Shown piece by piece: positions 24,998 through 32,115 of a stretch of DNA of 33,288 nucleotides (positions are counted from its first letter, which is position 1; every line of letters starts with the position of its first letter). Location: the NCBI GenBank assembly GCA_964645555.1, contig CAZYBP010000006.1, positions 1-33,288 of the forward strand, written 5' to 3'. Source of the DNA: 2-02-FULL-38-15 sp964645555. GTDB lineage: Bacteria > Patescibacteriota > Microgenomatia > Daviesbacterales > UBA10151. Made by a program: the position numbers and the translations under genes. The notes beneath the pieces were generated by a model that had not been told where the DNA came from, searched no databases, and was given only the letters and a program-made list of their open reading frames with translations.

Positions 24998-25855
24998 ATG
25001 ACTGCCTCAAGAAAGTACAGGATGCAGAATGCAGAGTGCAAAATTGTGAAAATCATCACAGTTTTTTTATTCTCATTGTTGACTTTTAACTCTTCACTCT
25101 TCACTCGCCCTGCCCATGCTCAATCCCAAGGTATAGAAGTTGCCTCTGTGTATGATTTATCTGATAAAGATGCAGTTGAAGGAGATATTATTAGCCTTAC
25201 CAAAGACGGTTTAGGCAGATCAAAAACTGCATTTGACAACCAAATGTTTGGAGTGATGCATAAAAGCCCCCTGCTTGTTAACAGACGGATTGATAATAGC
25301 GGTGAAGCTATTGCCAGAACCGGCATTGCCAATGTTAATGTTACCACTCTAAATGGCCCCATCAACAAAGGCGACTATATCACCTCTTCTTTGATTGCCG
25401 GCAAAGGTCAAAAATCTTCCGAATCAGGCTATGCCTTAGGCATTGCTTTGGCGCCGTTTGGGGAAAATGACGGTCAAAAGATTACTTATGAAGGCAAACA
25501 AATCTCGAGCGGTCAGGTTTCAGTAGCTTTAAGGGTTGAATATGCCGAACCCGGTGCCCCTAGAAATGCCAACCGCTGGTTCGGCTTTGTCGGAGCAGCT
25601 TTTTTAAGTAATGTGCAGGATCCTAAACAATTTGGCACAATTATCCGCTTTCTTGCAGCCGGATTAGTCATACTACTAAGCTTTACTTTTAGCTTTCTCA
25701 CTTTTTCAAGATCGATTGCTAAAAGTGTTGAGGCTTTAGGCAGAAATCCCTTGGCCAAAAATACCATTCAGATGTCAATGATCATAAACATTATTTTGTT
25801 AATTGTTACAGGCTTAATCGGCATTGTGGCCTCATATTTGATAATCCGACTGTAA
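24998..25855 (+). CDS. Secreted domain fused to an F0 subunit c-like hairpin lacking the ion-binding carboxylate
   Basis: 285 residues. A signal peptide ends near residue 41 (RPAHA|Q). An extracellular domain follows at about 45-186 (VASVYD, EGDIISL, FGVMHKSPLL, INKGDYITSS, YALGIAL, VALRVEYAEP), related to residues encoded at 12570-12995 of the giant gene. The C-terminus is a two-helix hairpin: TM1 about 212-238, loop SVEALGRNP (243-251), TM2 261-285. The RNP loop and the spacing match F-type subunit c, and the gene stands where atpE would. At the position of the essential Glu/Asp (18 residues after the loop Pro) there is Ile269, and TM1 lacks the GxGxG run. Proton or sodium translocation is therefore unlikely; ring formation under F1 is an inference. 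GTG at 25046 gives a shorter, cleaner signal peptide and is an alternative start. Confidence 0.8.
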   Translation: MTASRKYRMQNAECKIVKIITVFLFSLLTFNSSLFTRPAHAQSQGIEVASVYDLSDKDAVEGDIISLTKDGLGRSKTAFDNQMFGVMHKSPLLVNRRIDNSGEAIARTGIANVNVTTLNGPINKGDYITSSLIAGKGQKSSESGYALGIALAPFGENDGQKITYEGKQISSGQVSVALRVEYAEPGAPRNANRWFGFVGAAFLSNVQDPKQFGTIIRFLAAGLVILLSFTFSFLTFSRSIAKSVEALGRNPLAKNTIQMSMIINIILLIVTGLIGIVASYLIIRL

Positions 25856-25869
25856 AAGTTTACAGCACA

Positions 25870-25940
25870 AGAGGCAAGGGTAAACAGTAAAGGCTAAAGG
25901 CTTCAGGCTTAACAATTTCCCCTTGTTGAATTTTGCATTT
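25870..25940. repeat. Intergenic imperfect palindrome, c-like/b-like junction
   Basis: Arms of the type CAAGGGTAAACAG...AAAGGCT and AGGCTTAACAATTTCCCCTTGTTG, related to the elements at 19981-20045 and 27139-27206. It separates the first two genes of the operon. Confidence 0.5.
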
Positions 25941-25962
25941 TGACTTTTGAATTTGTTACTAT
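25933..25962 (+). promoter_or_regulatory. Possible internal promoter before the b-like gene
   Basis: TTGCAT (25933-25938), 18 bases, TACTAT (25957-25962), then 6 bases to the ATG at 25969. Its -35 part lies in the repeat-derived sequence. Confidence 0.4.
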
Positions 25963-25968
25963 CTAAGT

Positions 25969-26658
25969 ATGACTGCCTATTCTCTAGAAAATCCTATTGT
26001 TCTAATCCTTGGCCTGCTGGCAATTGTAGCCATCTTCCTCTACCTCCGGGAGTATAACTTAAGGAAAAAGCTTGAATCAGCAGGTGAAAAAACATTGGAT
26101 GAGTTTAGAAAAAAAGGGCTGGAAGCCTTCCATCAATCCATACAAAAATCCCAAAACATCCTGGGTGAGGCAGAGTTGGAGGGAGTTAAAGTAGTAGCTG
26201 ATACCCGCTTTACCACTTCCAAAATGGAACAGGATTATGAAAAAAGCTTACAGGAAGTCCTTTCCCAGTCCCAACAAACCATAACCTCTGCACAAAATCA
26301 ATTATTGCAGTTTATACAAAACCTACAGGTAAGAAGCCAGCAATTTGAAGAAGCCAGTATTCAGAAAGGAGAACAAAGAATTAACCAAATGTTTGGCACC
26401 TTGGAGAGTAAACTGTCAGACTTTTTAGTTTCCAGCGAACAGAAAACCCTTTCCTCTATTGAACTGGAACTCAAAGCTGCTAGGAATTTGATTGAGGATT
26501 ACAAACAACAACAACTTAAACTAATTGATGAAAATATTATCGCCATGATGGAGCAAACTTTAAACATAGTCTTGGCTAAAAAGCTTTCTTTAAAAGACCA
26601 AATAGACTTAGTCTATGAAGCCCTTGAACGGGCCAAAGTTGAAAAGTTTATTGTTTAA
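25969..26658 (+). CDS. atpF: F-type ATPase subunit b-like stalk protein
   Basis: 229 residues. One membrane segment near the N-terminus (about 9-27) is followed by a long Gln/Glu/Lys-rich helix, probably a coiled coil, to the C-terminus. The last 60 residues (ENIIAMMEQTLNIVLAKKLSLKDQIDLVYEAL) resemble the delta-binding end of subunit b. It is about 60 residues longer than usual b subunits (156-170). In F-ATPases b is the peripheral stator linking F1 to subunit a; here no subunit a is encoded nearby, so what the membrane helix contacts is open. It precedes the delta-like gene by 3 bases. Confidence 0.78.
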   Translation: MTAYSLENPIVLILGLLAIVAIFLYLREYNLRKKLESAGEKTLDEFRKKGLEAFHQSIQKSQNILGEAELEGVKVVADTRFTTSKMEQDYEKSLQEVLSQSQQTITSAQNQLLQFIQNLQVRSQQFEEASIQKGEQRINQMFGTLESKLSDFLVSSEQKTLSSIELELKAARNLIEDYKQQQLKLIDENIIAMMEQTLNIVLAKKLSLKDQIDLVYEALERAKVEKFIV

Positions 26659-26661
26659 CCT

Positions 26662-27138
26662 ATGGATACATTATCAATCCTTTTACAGACCACATACAGC
26701 CTGTCTTTATTAAGGTACAGACTGAGAATTCTTAAGTCTCATTTTAACCAAATTTTTTTTGTTCCCTCCGACGCTCAGGAGCAACTCACACCAGCAGATA
26801 TTGCTTGGTTAAATTCTCTGCCAAAGACATTTTTAGAGCAGTTTAACGAAAGTAACTTTTCTCAAATTATGACCGGTTTAGAAAATAGCATAAATAAACT
26901 TCAAGCTTTAACTTTATATTTACCTTTTGAAATCAATGATCAAATCGCAGAGCAGATCGGTCAAAAGGCTCGGATCACCTTTAATCAATTGCTGCTTTTG
27001 GACATCAAATATGATCCCAACCTGATTGCCGGTTGTGCTCTGGTTTGGAAAGGAATTTATAAGGATTTTTCATTGAAGGCTAAGCTCGGACAGCAAAAGG
27101 AGCAAATTTTAGAGAGTTTTAAGAAATACTTAAGATAA
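26662..27138 (+). CDS. atpH: F-type ATPase subunit delta-like protein
   Basis: 158 residues, slightly shorter than the usual 175-180. The C-terminal part keeps the delta/OSCP signature: DPNLIAGCALVWKGIYKDFSLKAKL (split here at 118-142), corresponding to DPxLIGGxxxxxGDxxxDxSxxxxL. The N-terminal two thirds are helical and not recognisably similar to the canonical alpha-binding domain. Delta normally joins the top of alpha-beta to the b stalk. The partner alpha lacks the N-terminal extension that delta usually binds, so the contact must differ. The gene sits between b and alpha as in classic atp operons. Confidence 0.75.
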   Translation: MDTLSILLQTTYSLSLLRYRLRILKSHFNQIFFVPSDAQEQLTPADIAWLNSLPKTFLEQFNESNFSQIMTGLENSINKLQALTLYLPFEINDQIAEQIGQKARITFNQLLLLDIKYDPNLIAGCALVWKGIYKDFSLKAKLGQQKEQILESFKKYLR

Positions 27139-27206
27139 GGTAAAGCGTGAGCCGTAAAGGGGAAAGTATTAACTTCATCCTTCACGCTTAACGGTTACCC
27201 CAAAAA
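27139..27206. repeat. Intergenic imperfect palindrome, delta/alpha junction
   Basis: Arms GGTAAAGCGTGAGCCG and CTTCACGCTTAACGGTTACC can pair imperfectly. It belongs to the same family as the element between comEC and argS. Lying inside an operon, it may modulate or stabilise segments of the transcript. Confidence 0.55.
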
Positions 27207-27209
27207 ATT

Positions 27210-28661
27210 ATGGATCAAACTGAAGTAGGTTATGTTACATCAAGCAGAGACTTTCTAATCCATTTAGATGGATTACCTACTATCAGGGTAAATGATATGG
27301 TGGAATCTGAATCCGGCGCAAGAGGCTGGGTTAGCTCTATTCCCAGTGACAAAGTAGAAGTATTAATGCTGGATGAAGAAAAGATCTTTCCTAATCAATT
27401 ATTTAAAAAAATGTCAAATCGCCTAGGACTCTCTGTCGGCAATTTTTTACTGGGCAGGAGCATTAACCCCTTAGGCGTACCCATTGACGGGAAAGGCCCG
27501 CTTCTGCTATCAAAAACTTCATCATTTTTTGAATTGGAACAGCTTGCTCCAGGTATTGAGGCCAGACAATTTATTAATGAGCAGTTTTTGACCGGTATTA
27601 CCTTAATCGATACCCTGTTGCCTTTGGGAAAGGGCCAGAGAGAATTAGTCATCGGTGATGCACATTCAGGTAAAACAGGGTTTCTGATAGATACCATAGT
27701 TAACCAAAGAGGCACTAATATAGTCTGTATCTACGCTTCCATCGGTAAACCTGCAGGAGTAGTCAGGAATTTAATCGATGTGTTAAAAGCCAACAAAGCA
27801 TTGGATTATACCGTGGTAATTGCCACTTCTTCTTCTGAACCTGCTCCTTTAATCTTTTTGACTCCTAAAACAGCTTTGTCGGTAGCGGAATATTTTCAAA
27901 AACAGGGCCGCGATGTGCTGCTGATTTTGGATGATTTAGGCTCACATGCCAAAATATACCGGGAAATTGCCCTGCTGGGTGATAAATCTCCTGGCCGTGA
28001 ATCTTATCCCGGTGATATTTTTTATCAACATGCTCATTTGCTGGAGCGAGCCGGCAACTTCTTGCCAAGCTTTGGCGGAGGGTCTATTACCGCCCTGCCT
28101 GTAATTGAACTTAACATGACTGATTTCACTACCTTAATACCCACTAACTTAATGTCTATGACTGATGGGCATTTGCTTTTTAAATCAGCCTTAAGATCCC
28201 AAGGCCAAAGTCCAGCTATAGACCTATCTTTATCCGTCACCCGGGTAGGCAGACAAACACAAAGTCGCAGATTTAATTTACTGTCCACTAGAATCAGGCA
28301 AGTTTTATCTCAGGCTGCAGATTTTGAGACCATCTCCAGATTCTCTTCTGAGCTTTCAGCAGAAACCCAGCTGACCTTAAGAAGACGGGATCTAATCATG
28401 GAGTTTCTAAAACAGGATCCTTTAACTGCTGTCTCCAAACCAATCCAAGCTATACTTCTTTGCCTCCCCTTTACCAGCTTTTTACAAAATAAAGATAAAG
28501 CCTTTGTGGAAAGATACAAAAATATACTGATTGATGGATTTACTAAACATCCGGAGTTAACCCCTATCACCAAACAAACAGAAAATATGCAATCAGACGA
28601 TGAAATGATTAAAGCTCTGGAAACAGCAGGAGAAATACTGACAAAATTATGTCCAACTTAA
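27210..28661 (+). CDS. atpA: F-type ATPase subunit alpha-like
   Basis: 483 residues against about 500-515 in standard alpha. The P-loop is GDAHSGKT at 149-156 (canonical GDRQTGKT near 169), followed by LLILDDL (Walker B region), RESYPGDIFYQHAHLLERA and ALPVIELN...PTNLMSMTDG. The arginine finger is Arg345 in SVTRVG. These match alpha and not beta. About 20 residues at the N-terminus, the delta-binding arm in other species, are missing, and an in-frame stop upstream rules out a longer ATG start. Alpha is the non-catalytic nucleotide-binding subunit of the hexamer and supplies the arginine finger to beta. It overlaps the gamma gene by 13 bases. Confidence 0.93.
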   Translation: MDQTEVGYVTSSRDFLIHLDGLPTIRVNDMVESESGARGWVSSIPSDKVEVLMLDEEKIFPNQLFKKMSNRLGLSVGNFLLGRSINPLGVPIDGKGPLLLSKTSSFFELEQLAPGIEARQFINEQFLTGITLIDTLLPLGKGQRELVIGDAHSGKTGFLIDTIVNQRGTNIVCIYASIGKPAGVVRNLIDVLKANKALDYTVVIATSSSEPAPLIFLTPKTALSVAEYFQKQGRDVLLILDDLGSHAKIYREIALLGDKSPGRESYPGDIFYQHAHLLERAGNFLPSFGGGSITALPVIELNMTDFTTLIPTNLMSMTDGHLLFKSALRSQGQSPAIDLSLSVTRVGRQTQSRRFNLLSTRIRQVLSQAADFETISRFSSELSAETQLTLRRRDLIMEFLKQDPLTAVSKPIQAILLCLPFTSFLQNKDKAFVERYKNILIDGFTKHPELTPITKQTENMQSDDEMIKALETAGEILTKLCPT

Positions 28662-29485
28662 AAGAAATTACGGAAAATTTAGAACAAGCTAGTTCTTTAA
28701 AACAGATCGCCCAGTCTTATTCTGAGATTGCCAACCAAAAAATTAAAAGGATTAGGGGTGAAGTGGAAAGAAACAGACAATTTTTCCAGGAGATTTCTTT
28801 TGTCTATGGATTGATTAGAAGCTTAGCCGTCAAAAAGAAACTTGTGGTGGTAAAACCCAAAAAAAGCGTGTCTATAATCATTACTTCCAACTACCGCTTT
28901 TACGGCCAAATTAATTCTGATTTAATTAAATTTTTTGTTAACTCTACTAAAGATATGGAAACCGATAAAGTAATAATCGGTAAGGCAGCTATTGAATATT
29001 TCCAAACAAGTCACATCAAACTAATGCATGAAGTCTTACTAAAGACTGATCAACCAGATGCTGAAGAGCTCAATAATCTAGTTGCCCTGATTAAAGATTA
29101 TAATCAAGCTAATGTTTATTTTTCTAAATTAAAAAGCTTGCTGGTGCAAGTGCCTACGGTGGTAGATTTAAATGCCTCGGCCAAAATCGAAACTTCTGCT
29201 AAAGATATTGACTTTAAGTTTATCTTCGAACCTGAATTACTCAAGATTTTGCAATTTTTTGACAATCAAATTTTGACATTACTTTTGGAAGGAACCTTTC
29301 TGGAGTCAGAGGTATCCAGGACTGCCTCCCGCTTTATTAGCATGGATCAAGCGGAAACTGAAGCCAACAAATATATTAGTGAGTATAAAAAGCTTCAAGC
29401 ATATATCTTAAGAAATATCAAAAATAGTCAAATCCTGGAAAGCTTAGCAGCTGTATCAGCTGCCAGAAGAAAGGAATCAAACTAA
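28649..29485 (+). CDS. atpG: F-type ATPase subunit gamma-like
   Basis: 278 residues, typical for gamma. The N-terminal helix (LKEITENLEQASSLKQIAQ) and C-terminal helix (SRTASRFISMDQAETEANKYI...ILESLAAVSAARR) match the two helices of the rotor coiled coil. The Rossmann-like core starts at VSIIITSNYRFYGQIN (74-89), canonical SDRGLCGxxN. Several conserved residues are changed, including the DRGLCG turn and the final ITxEIxEIVxGA. This subunit rotates inside alpha3-beta3. It starts inside the end of the alpha gene, which suggests translational coupling, and is followed by beta after 12 bases. Confidence 0.85.
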   Translation: MSNLKEITENLEQASSLKQIAQSYSEIANQKIKRIRGEVERNRQFFQEISFVYGLIRSLAVKKKLVVVKPKKSVSIIITSNYRFYGQINSDLIKFFVNSTKDMETDKVIIGKAAIEYFQTSHIKLMHEVLLKTDQPDAEELNNLVALIKDYNQANVYFSKLKSLLVQVPTVVDLNASAKIETSAKDIDFKFIFEPELLKILQFFDNQILTLLLEGTFLESEVSRTASRFISMDQAETEANKYISEYKKLQAYILRNIKNSQILESLAAVSAARRKESN

Positions 29486-29497
29486 GAAAAAAACAAT

Positions 29498-30919
29498 ATG
29501 AATAGTCAAAATATTCAACAGGCAAAAGGCGTTGTATCTGCTGTTAATGGGCAAATTGCCATTGTGGAAATTGCCAGTGAAAATTTTCCTAAATTAAACG
29601 AAGTTTTAACCAATCCGACTGATCCTAGTATCATCTTAGAAGTCTTTTATGAATCTAGAGTTGCCACCTATTGTTTAATCTTATCCAATCCAGATAAGCT
29701 TTACCGGGGGATGCCCCTGGTAGGCACAGGGGCGCAGTTAAAAATACCGGTTGGGCGGGCGGTTTTAGGCAGGGTAATTGACCTATTTGGTACAGTCCGG
29801 GATAATGGCAAACCCTTACCTCCCCTGCCACAAGTAGACAGAGTCTCCATTTATTCTAAAGCTCCGTCTTTAAATATTGTTAAATCAGGTTATAACCTTT
29901 TAGAAACCGGCATTAAAGCCATTGATTTTCTAACCCCCATTCAAAAAGGCGGCAAGGTGGGCTTTATTGGCGGGGCCGGAGTAGGTAAAACCATTCTTTT
30001 AACAGAGCTTATGCACAATATCACCCTTAGACAAGCTCAAGGCAAGCTGGAAAAAGAAGTCTACTCCATCTTTGCCGGTGTTGGAGAAAGAATCCGGGAA
30101 GGTCAGGAGCTTCATCAACGGTTAAAAGAGGCCAAAGTCTTAGATAAAACCATTCTTATCTTAGGGCAAATGAATGAAAATGCGGCAGTCCGCTTCAGAG
30201 TAGCCTTGGCCGCCGCAGCTCAAGCTGAGTATTTCAGAGATCAATTAAAAGGTGATGTGCTATTTTTTATAGACAATATTTTCCGGTTTGTCCAGGCTGG
30301 CAATGAAGTAGCTACTCTGCTGGGCACTATCCCTTCTGAACAAGCCTATCAGGCTACCTTGCAAACGGAAATTAGCAGTCTGGAGGATAGATTGATACCT
30401 ACTGAAAACGGCAGTATTACGTCTTTCCAAAATGTTTATGTGCCGGCAGATGAAATCACTGATGCCGGAGTTAATGCCATCATGTCGCTTTTGGATACAG
30501 CCATTGTTTTATCCAGATCGGTTGCTCAAAAAGGCATGTATCCACCTATAGACTATGCTCAATCATCTTCCTCTACTTTAACCAAAGCCTTCTTGGGAGA
30601 AACCCACTTCAAAGCGCTAACTATCTTTCAACAATTATTAGTAAACTATGATAAATTAGCACATATTGTAGCAATTGTTGGTGAATCAGAAATTTCTCCG
30701 GAAAATAGGCTGTTATACAACAGAGCCAAAAAAATTATTAATTACTTAACTCAACCATTTTTTACTACTGAAGCTCAAACCGGTAAAAAAGGAGCATATG
30801 TACCCCTGGCAGCTACTGTAAAAGATATCGAAATGATACTTTCCGGTTCACTTGACAATGTCCCTACGGAACAGTTTATGAATATCGGATCACTAAGAGA
30901 TGCGAAAATAGTGCGCTAA
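29498..30919 (+). CDS. atpD: F-type ATPase subunit beta-like, catalytic
   Basis: 473 residues, full length. Catalytic elements are intact: P-loop GGAGVGKT at 158-165, general-base region GVGERIREG, Walker B LFFIDNIFRF, and the IPSEQAYQATLQTE segment. It should bind and hydrolyse ATP. Two oddities: the DELSEED lever is ESEISPEN (normally DELSEED), and about 7 residues (RQAQGKL, after Thr176) are inserted in the loop after the P-loop helix where other beta subunits read NIxxxHGGYS. The inserted codons contain a short DNA repeat (ACAAGCTCA). The gene ends 47 bases before a toxin-antitoxin pair that separates it from epsilon. Confidence 0.95.
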   Translation: MNSQNIQQAKGVVSAVNGQIAIVEIASENFPKLNEVLTNPTDPSIILEVFYESRVATYCLILSNPDKLYRGMPLVGTGAQLKIPVGRAVLGRVIDLFGTVRDNGKPLPPLPQVDRVSIYSKAPSLNIVKSGYNLLETGIKAIDFLTPIQKGGKVGFIGGAGVGKTILLTELMHNITLRQAQGKLEKEVYSIFAGVGERIREGQELHQRLKEAKVLDKTILILGQMNENAAVRFRVALAAAAQAEYFRDQLKGDVLFFIDNIFRFVQAGNEVATLLGTIPSEQAYQATLQTEISSLEDRLIPTENGSITSFQNVYVPADEITDAGVNAIMSLLDTAIVLSRSVAQKGMYPPIDYAQSSSSTLTKAFLGETHFKALTIFQQLLVNYDKLAHIVAIVGESEISPENRLLYNRAKKIINYLTQPFFTTEAQTGKKGAYVPLAATVKDIEMILSGSLDNVPTEQFMNIGSLRDAKIVR

Positions 30920-30933
30920 AGTAATTTAGGTAC

Positions 30934-30961
30934 TTGATTTATATATCAAATTTGATATAAT
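30934..30961 (+). promoter_or_regulatory. Toxin-antitoxin promoter with palindromic operator
   Basis: TTGATT (30934-30939), 16 bases, TATAAT (30956-30961), 5 bases to the toxin ATG. The perfect 18-base palindrome TATATCAAATTTGATATA (30942-30959) fills the spacer and overlaps the -10, the expected place for autorepression by the antitoxin. Confidence 0.75.
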
Positions 30962-30966
30962 AGAAA

Positions 30967-31320
30967 ATGGATTTTGAGATAATCTTTTATCAAGATAGTT
31001 CCGGTAAAAATCCTGTCGAGGAATTTCTATTGAAGCTATCTGATAGCAATTTGGTATTAGTAACTAAGACAAGGACATCTTTAGAGAAACTAAGAAATAG
31101 GGCTTACCATCGAGAACCCTTTTCAAAACATATAGAATCAGGTTTGTGGGAGTTAAGAATCAAGTCAGGTACAGATATTTTAAGAATTATTTACACTTTT
31201 AAAAAGGGAAGAATCATAGTCTTGCTTCATATTTTCGTGAAGAAGAAACAGAAAATGCCAGCTCAGGAATTAGAGATAGCAAGAAAGAGATTAGATGAGA
31301 TAAAAAGGATAGAATCATGA
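30967..31320 (+). CDS. HigB/RelE-family toxin (phage Gp49-like)
   Basis: 117 residues. The sequence (FYQDSSGKNPVEEFL near the start, HIESGLWELRIKSGTDILRIIYTF in the middle split by beta strands, LLHIFVKKKQKMPAQELEIARKR) matches the HigB-type/Gp49-like branch of RelE toxins, which are ribosome-dependent mRNA endonucleases or related growth inhibitors. The basic C-terminal half fits RNA binding. It is followed by an XRE antitoxin with an ATGA overlap, the toxin-first order of the HigBA type. The pair sits between the beta and epsilon genes of the F1-like operon, so it is likely an insertion. Confidence 0.88.
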   Translation: MDFEIIFYQDSSGKNPVEEFLLKLSDSNLVLVTKTRTSLEKLRNRAYHREPFSKHIESGLWELRIKSGTDILRIIYTFKKGRIIVLLHIFVKKKQKMPAQELEIARKRLDEIKRIES

Positions 31321-31649
31321 AAAGAAAAAAAGATGATTTAGACAGATTAACAGAGAAACTGCTGAAAAGACATCCCTCCTTCAAAGAAGAGATGGAAAAA
31401 GCCAATCGGGCTTGGGATATTGCCTCTCAGATTTATGATTTGAGGAAAAAAGCAAGACTCAACCAGACACAACTTGCAAAATTAGTTGGTACAAGGCAGT
31501 CTAATATAGCCAGGATTGAATCGGCAGATTATACAGGCTATACTTTAACCACCCTTGAAAAAGTTACTAAAGCTCTTAAAGCTAAATTGGAAATAAAAAT
31601 TATCCCTTCCAACCAAAAACAAGTTGCATATCATAAGATATCAAAGTGA
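31317..31649 (+). CDS. XRE-family antitoxin (HigA-like)
   Basis: 110 residues. An N-terminal helical region rich in Lys and Glu (about 1-38) is followed by a helix-turn-helix domain at about 40-93 (LRKKARLNQTQLAKLVGTRQSNIARIE). It should neutralise the preceding toxin and repress the operon through the palindrome at 30942-30959. Its start overlaps the toxin stop (ATGA). A second site with the same TATCAAA half lies at its own 3' end, over a possible epsilon promoter. Confidence 0.9.
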   Translation: MKRKKDDLDRLTEKLLKRHPSFKEEMEKANRAWDIASQIYDLRKKARLNQTQLAKLVGTRQSNIARIESADYTGYTLTTLEKVTKALKAKLEIKIIPSNQKQVAYHKISK

Positions 31650-31653
31650 TACT
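31624..31653 (+). promoter_or_regulatory. Possible epsilon promoter with antitoxin-like operator
   Basis: TTGCAT (31624-31629), 18 bases, GATACT (31648-31653), then 9 bases to the epsilon ATG. The symmetric TATCAAAGTGATA (31639-31651) overlaps the -10 and shares its TATCAAA half with the operator upstream of the toxin. It lies inside the last codons of the antitoxin. Confidence 0.45.
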
Positions 31654-31662
31654 TTGTAAATC

Positions 31663-31944
31663 ATGGTAACCCCTACCTTACATGTCCGGATAATCTCTCC
31701 TTTACAGCTTATGCTGGATACTGAAGCAGATTCTGTCAGCTCTAAGAATCTGCAGGGAAATTTTGATATCCTCCCCCAGCATGCTAATTTTTTAACCGTA
31801 GTAGAAAAACAACCTATCATTGTCCGGATTAAGGACCAAAAACCCTTAAAGTTTGATCTACCCTTGGCCATTATCTTTGCCACTGAAAATAAAGTTAACA
31901 TATATACTTACTCTCTACCCCAGGAAAAAGAAACTTCTAAATAG
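31663..31944 (+). CDS. atpC: F-type ATPase subunit epsilon-like, beta-sandwich only
   Basis: 93 residues against 130-140 in standard epsilon. The segment LHVRIISPLQLMLDTEADSV...GNFDILPQHANFLTVVE matches the N-terminal beta-sandwich (canonical G.fGILPnHAp...). The C-terminal helical hairpin that inhibits ATP hydrolysis in many bacteria is missing. Epsilon sits at the foot of gamma against the c ring. Loss of the inhibitory helices is consistent with an enzyme meant to hydrolyse ATP, though short epsilons also occur in some ATP synthases. It is the last gene of the operon and is cut off from beta by the toxin-antitoxin pair. Confidence 0.85.
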   Translation: MVTPTLHVRIISPLQLMLDTEADSVSSKNLQGNFDILPQHANFLTVVEKQPIIVRIKDQKPLKFDLPLAIIFATENKVNIYTYSLPQEKETSK

Positions 31945-31950
31945 TAAGTT

Positions 31951-32028
31951 AAAAGTCAAAGGTCAAACTGTAAAAGTATGGTAGTTTTTTACAGAAACTT
32001 TTGAATTTTAACTTGAAATTTGACTTTT
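31951..32028. repeat. Nested inverted repeats after the F1-like operon
   Basis: AAAAGTCAAA (31951-31960) pairs perfectly with TTTGACTTTT (32019-32028). Inside, CTGTAAAA (31968-31975) pairs with TTTTACAG (31987-31994). Similar 'TTTTGACTTTTGAATT' strings recur at about 25937-25955. It may terminate the operon. Confidence 0.55.
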
Positions 32029-32115
32029 GATTTTTGAATTTTGAATTAGAAACTAGTTTATCGCTACATCTCTCTTATTTCTCAACTTGATCTAGTTCGA
32101 TACCCTCCTGCCCCA

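Noticed and set aside
24998..25855. Ordinary proton-translocating subunit c with an odd N-terminus
   Set aside because: The essential Glu/Asp position is Ile269 and neither helix has an acidic residue, although the loop is c-like.
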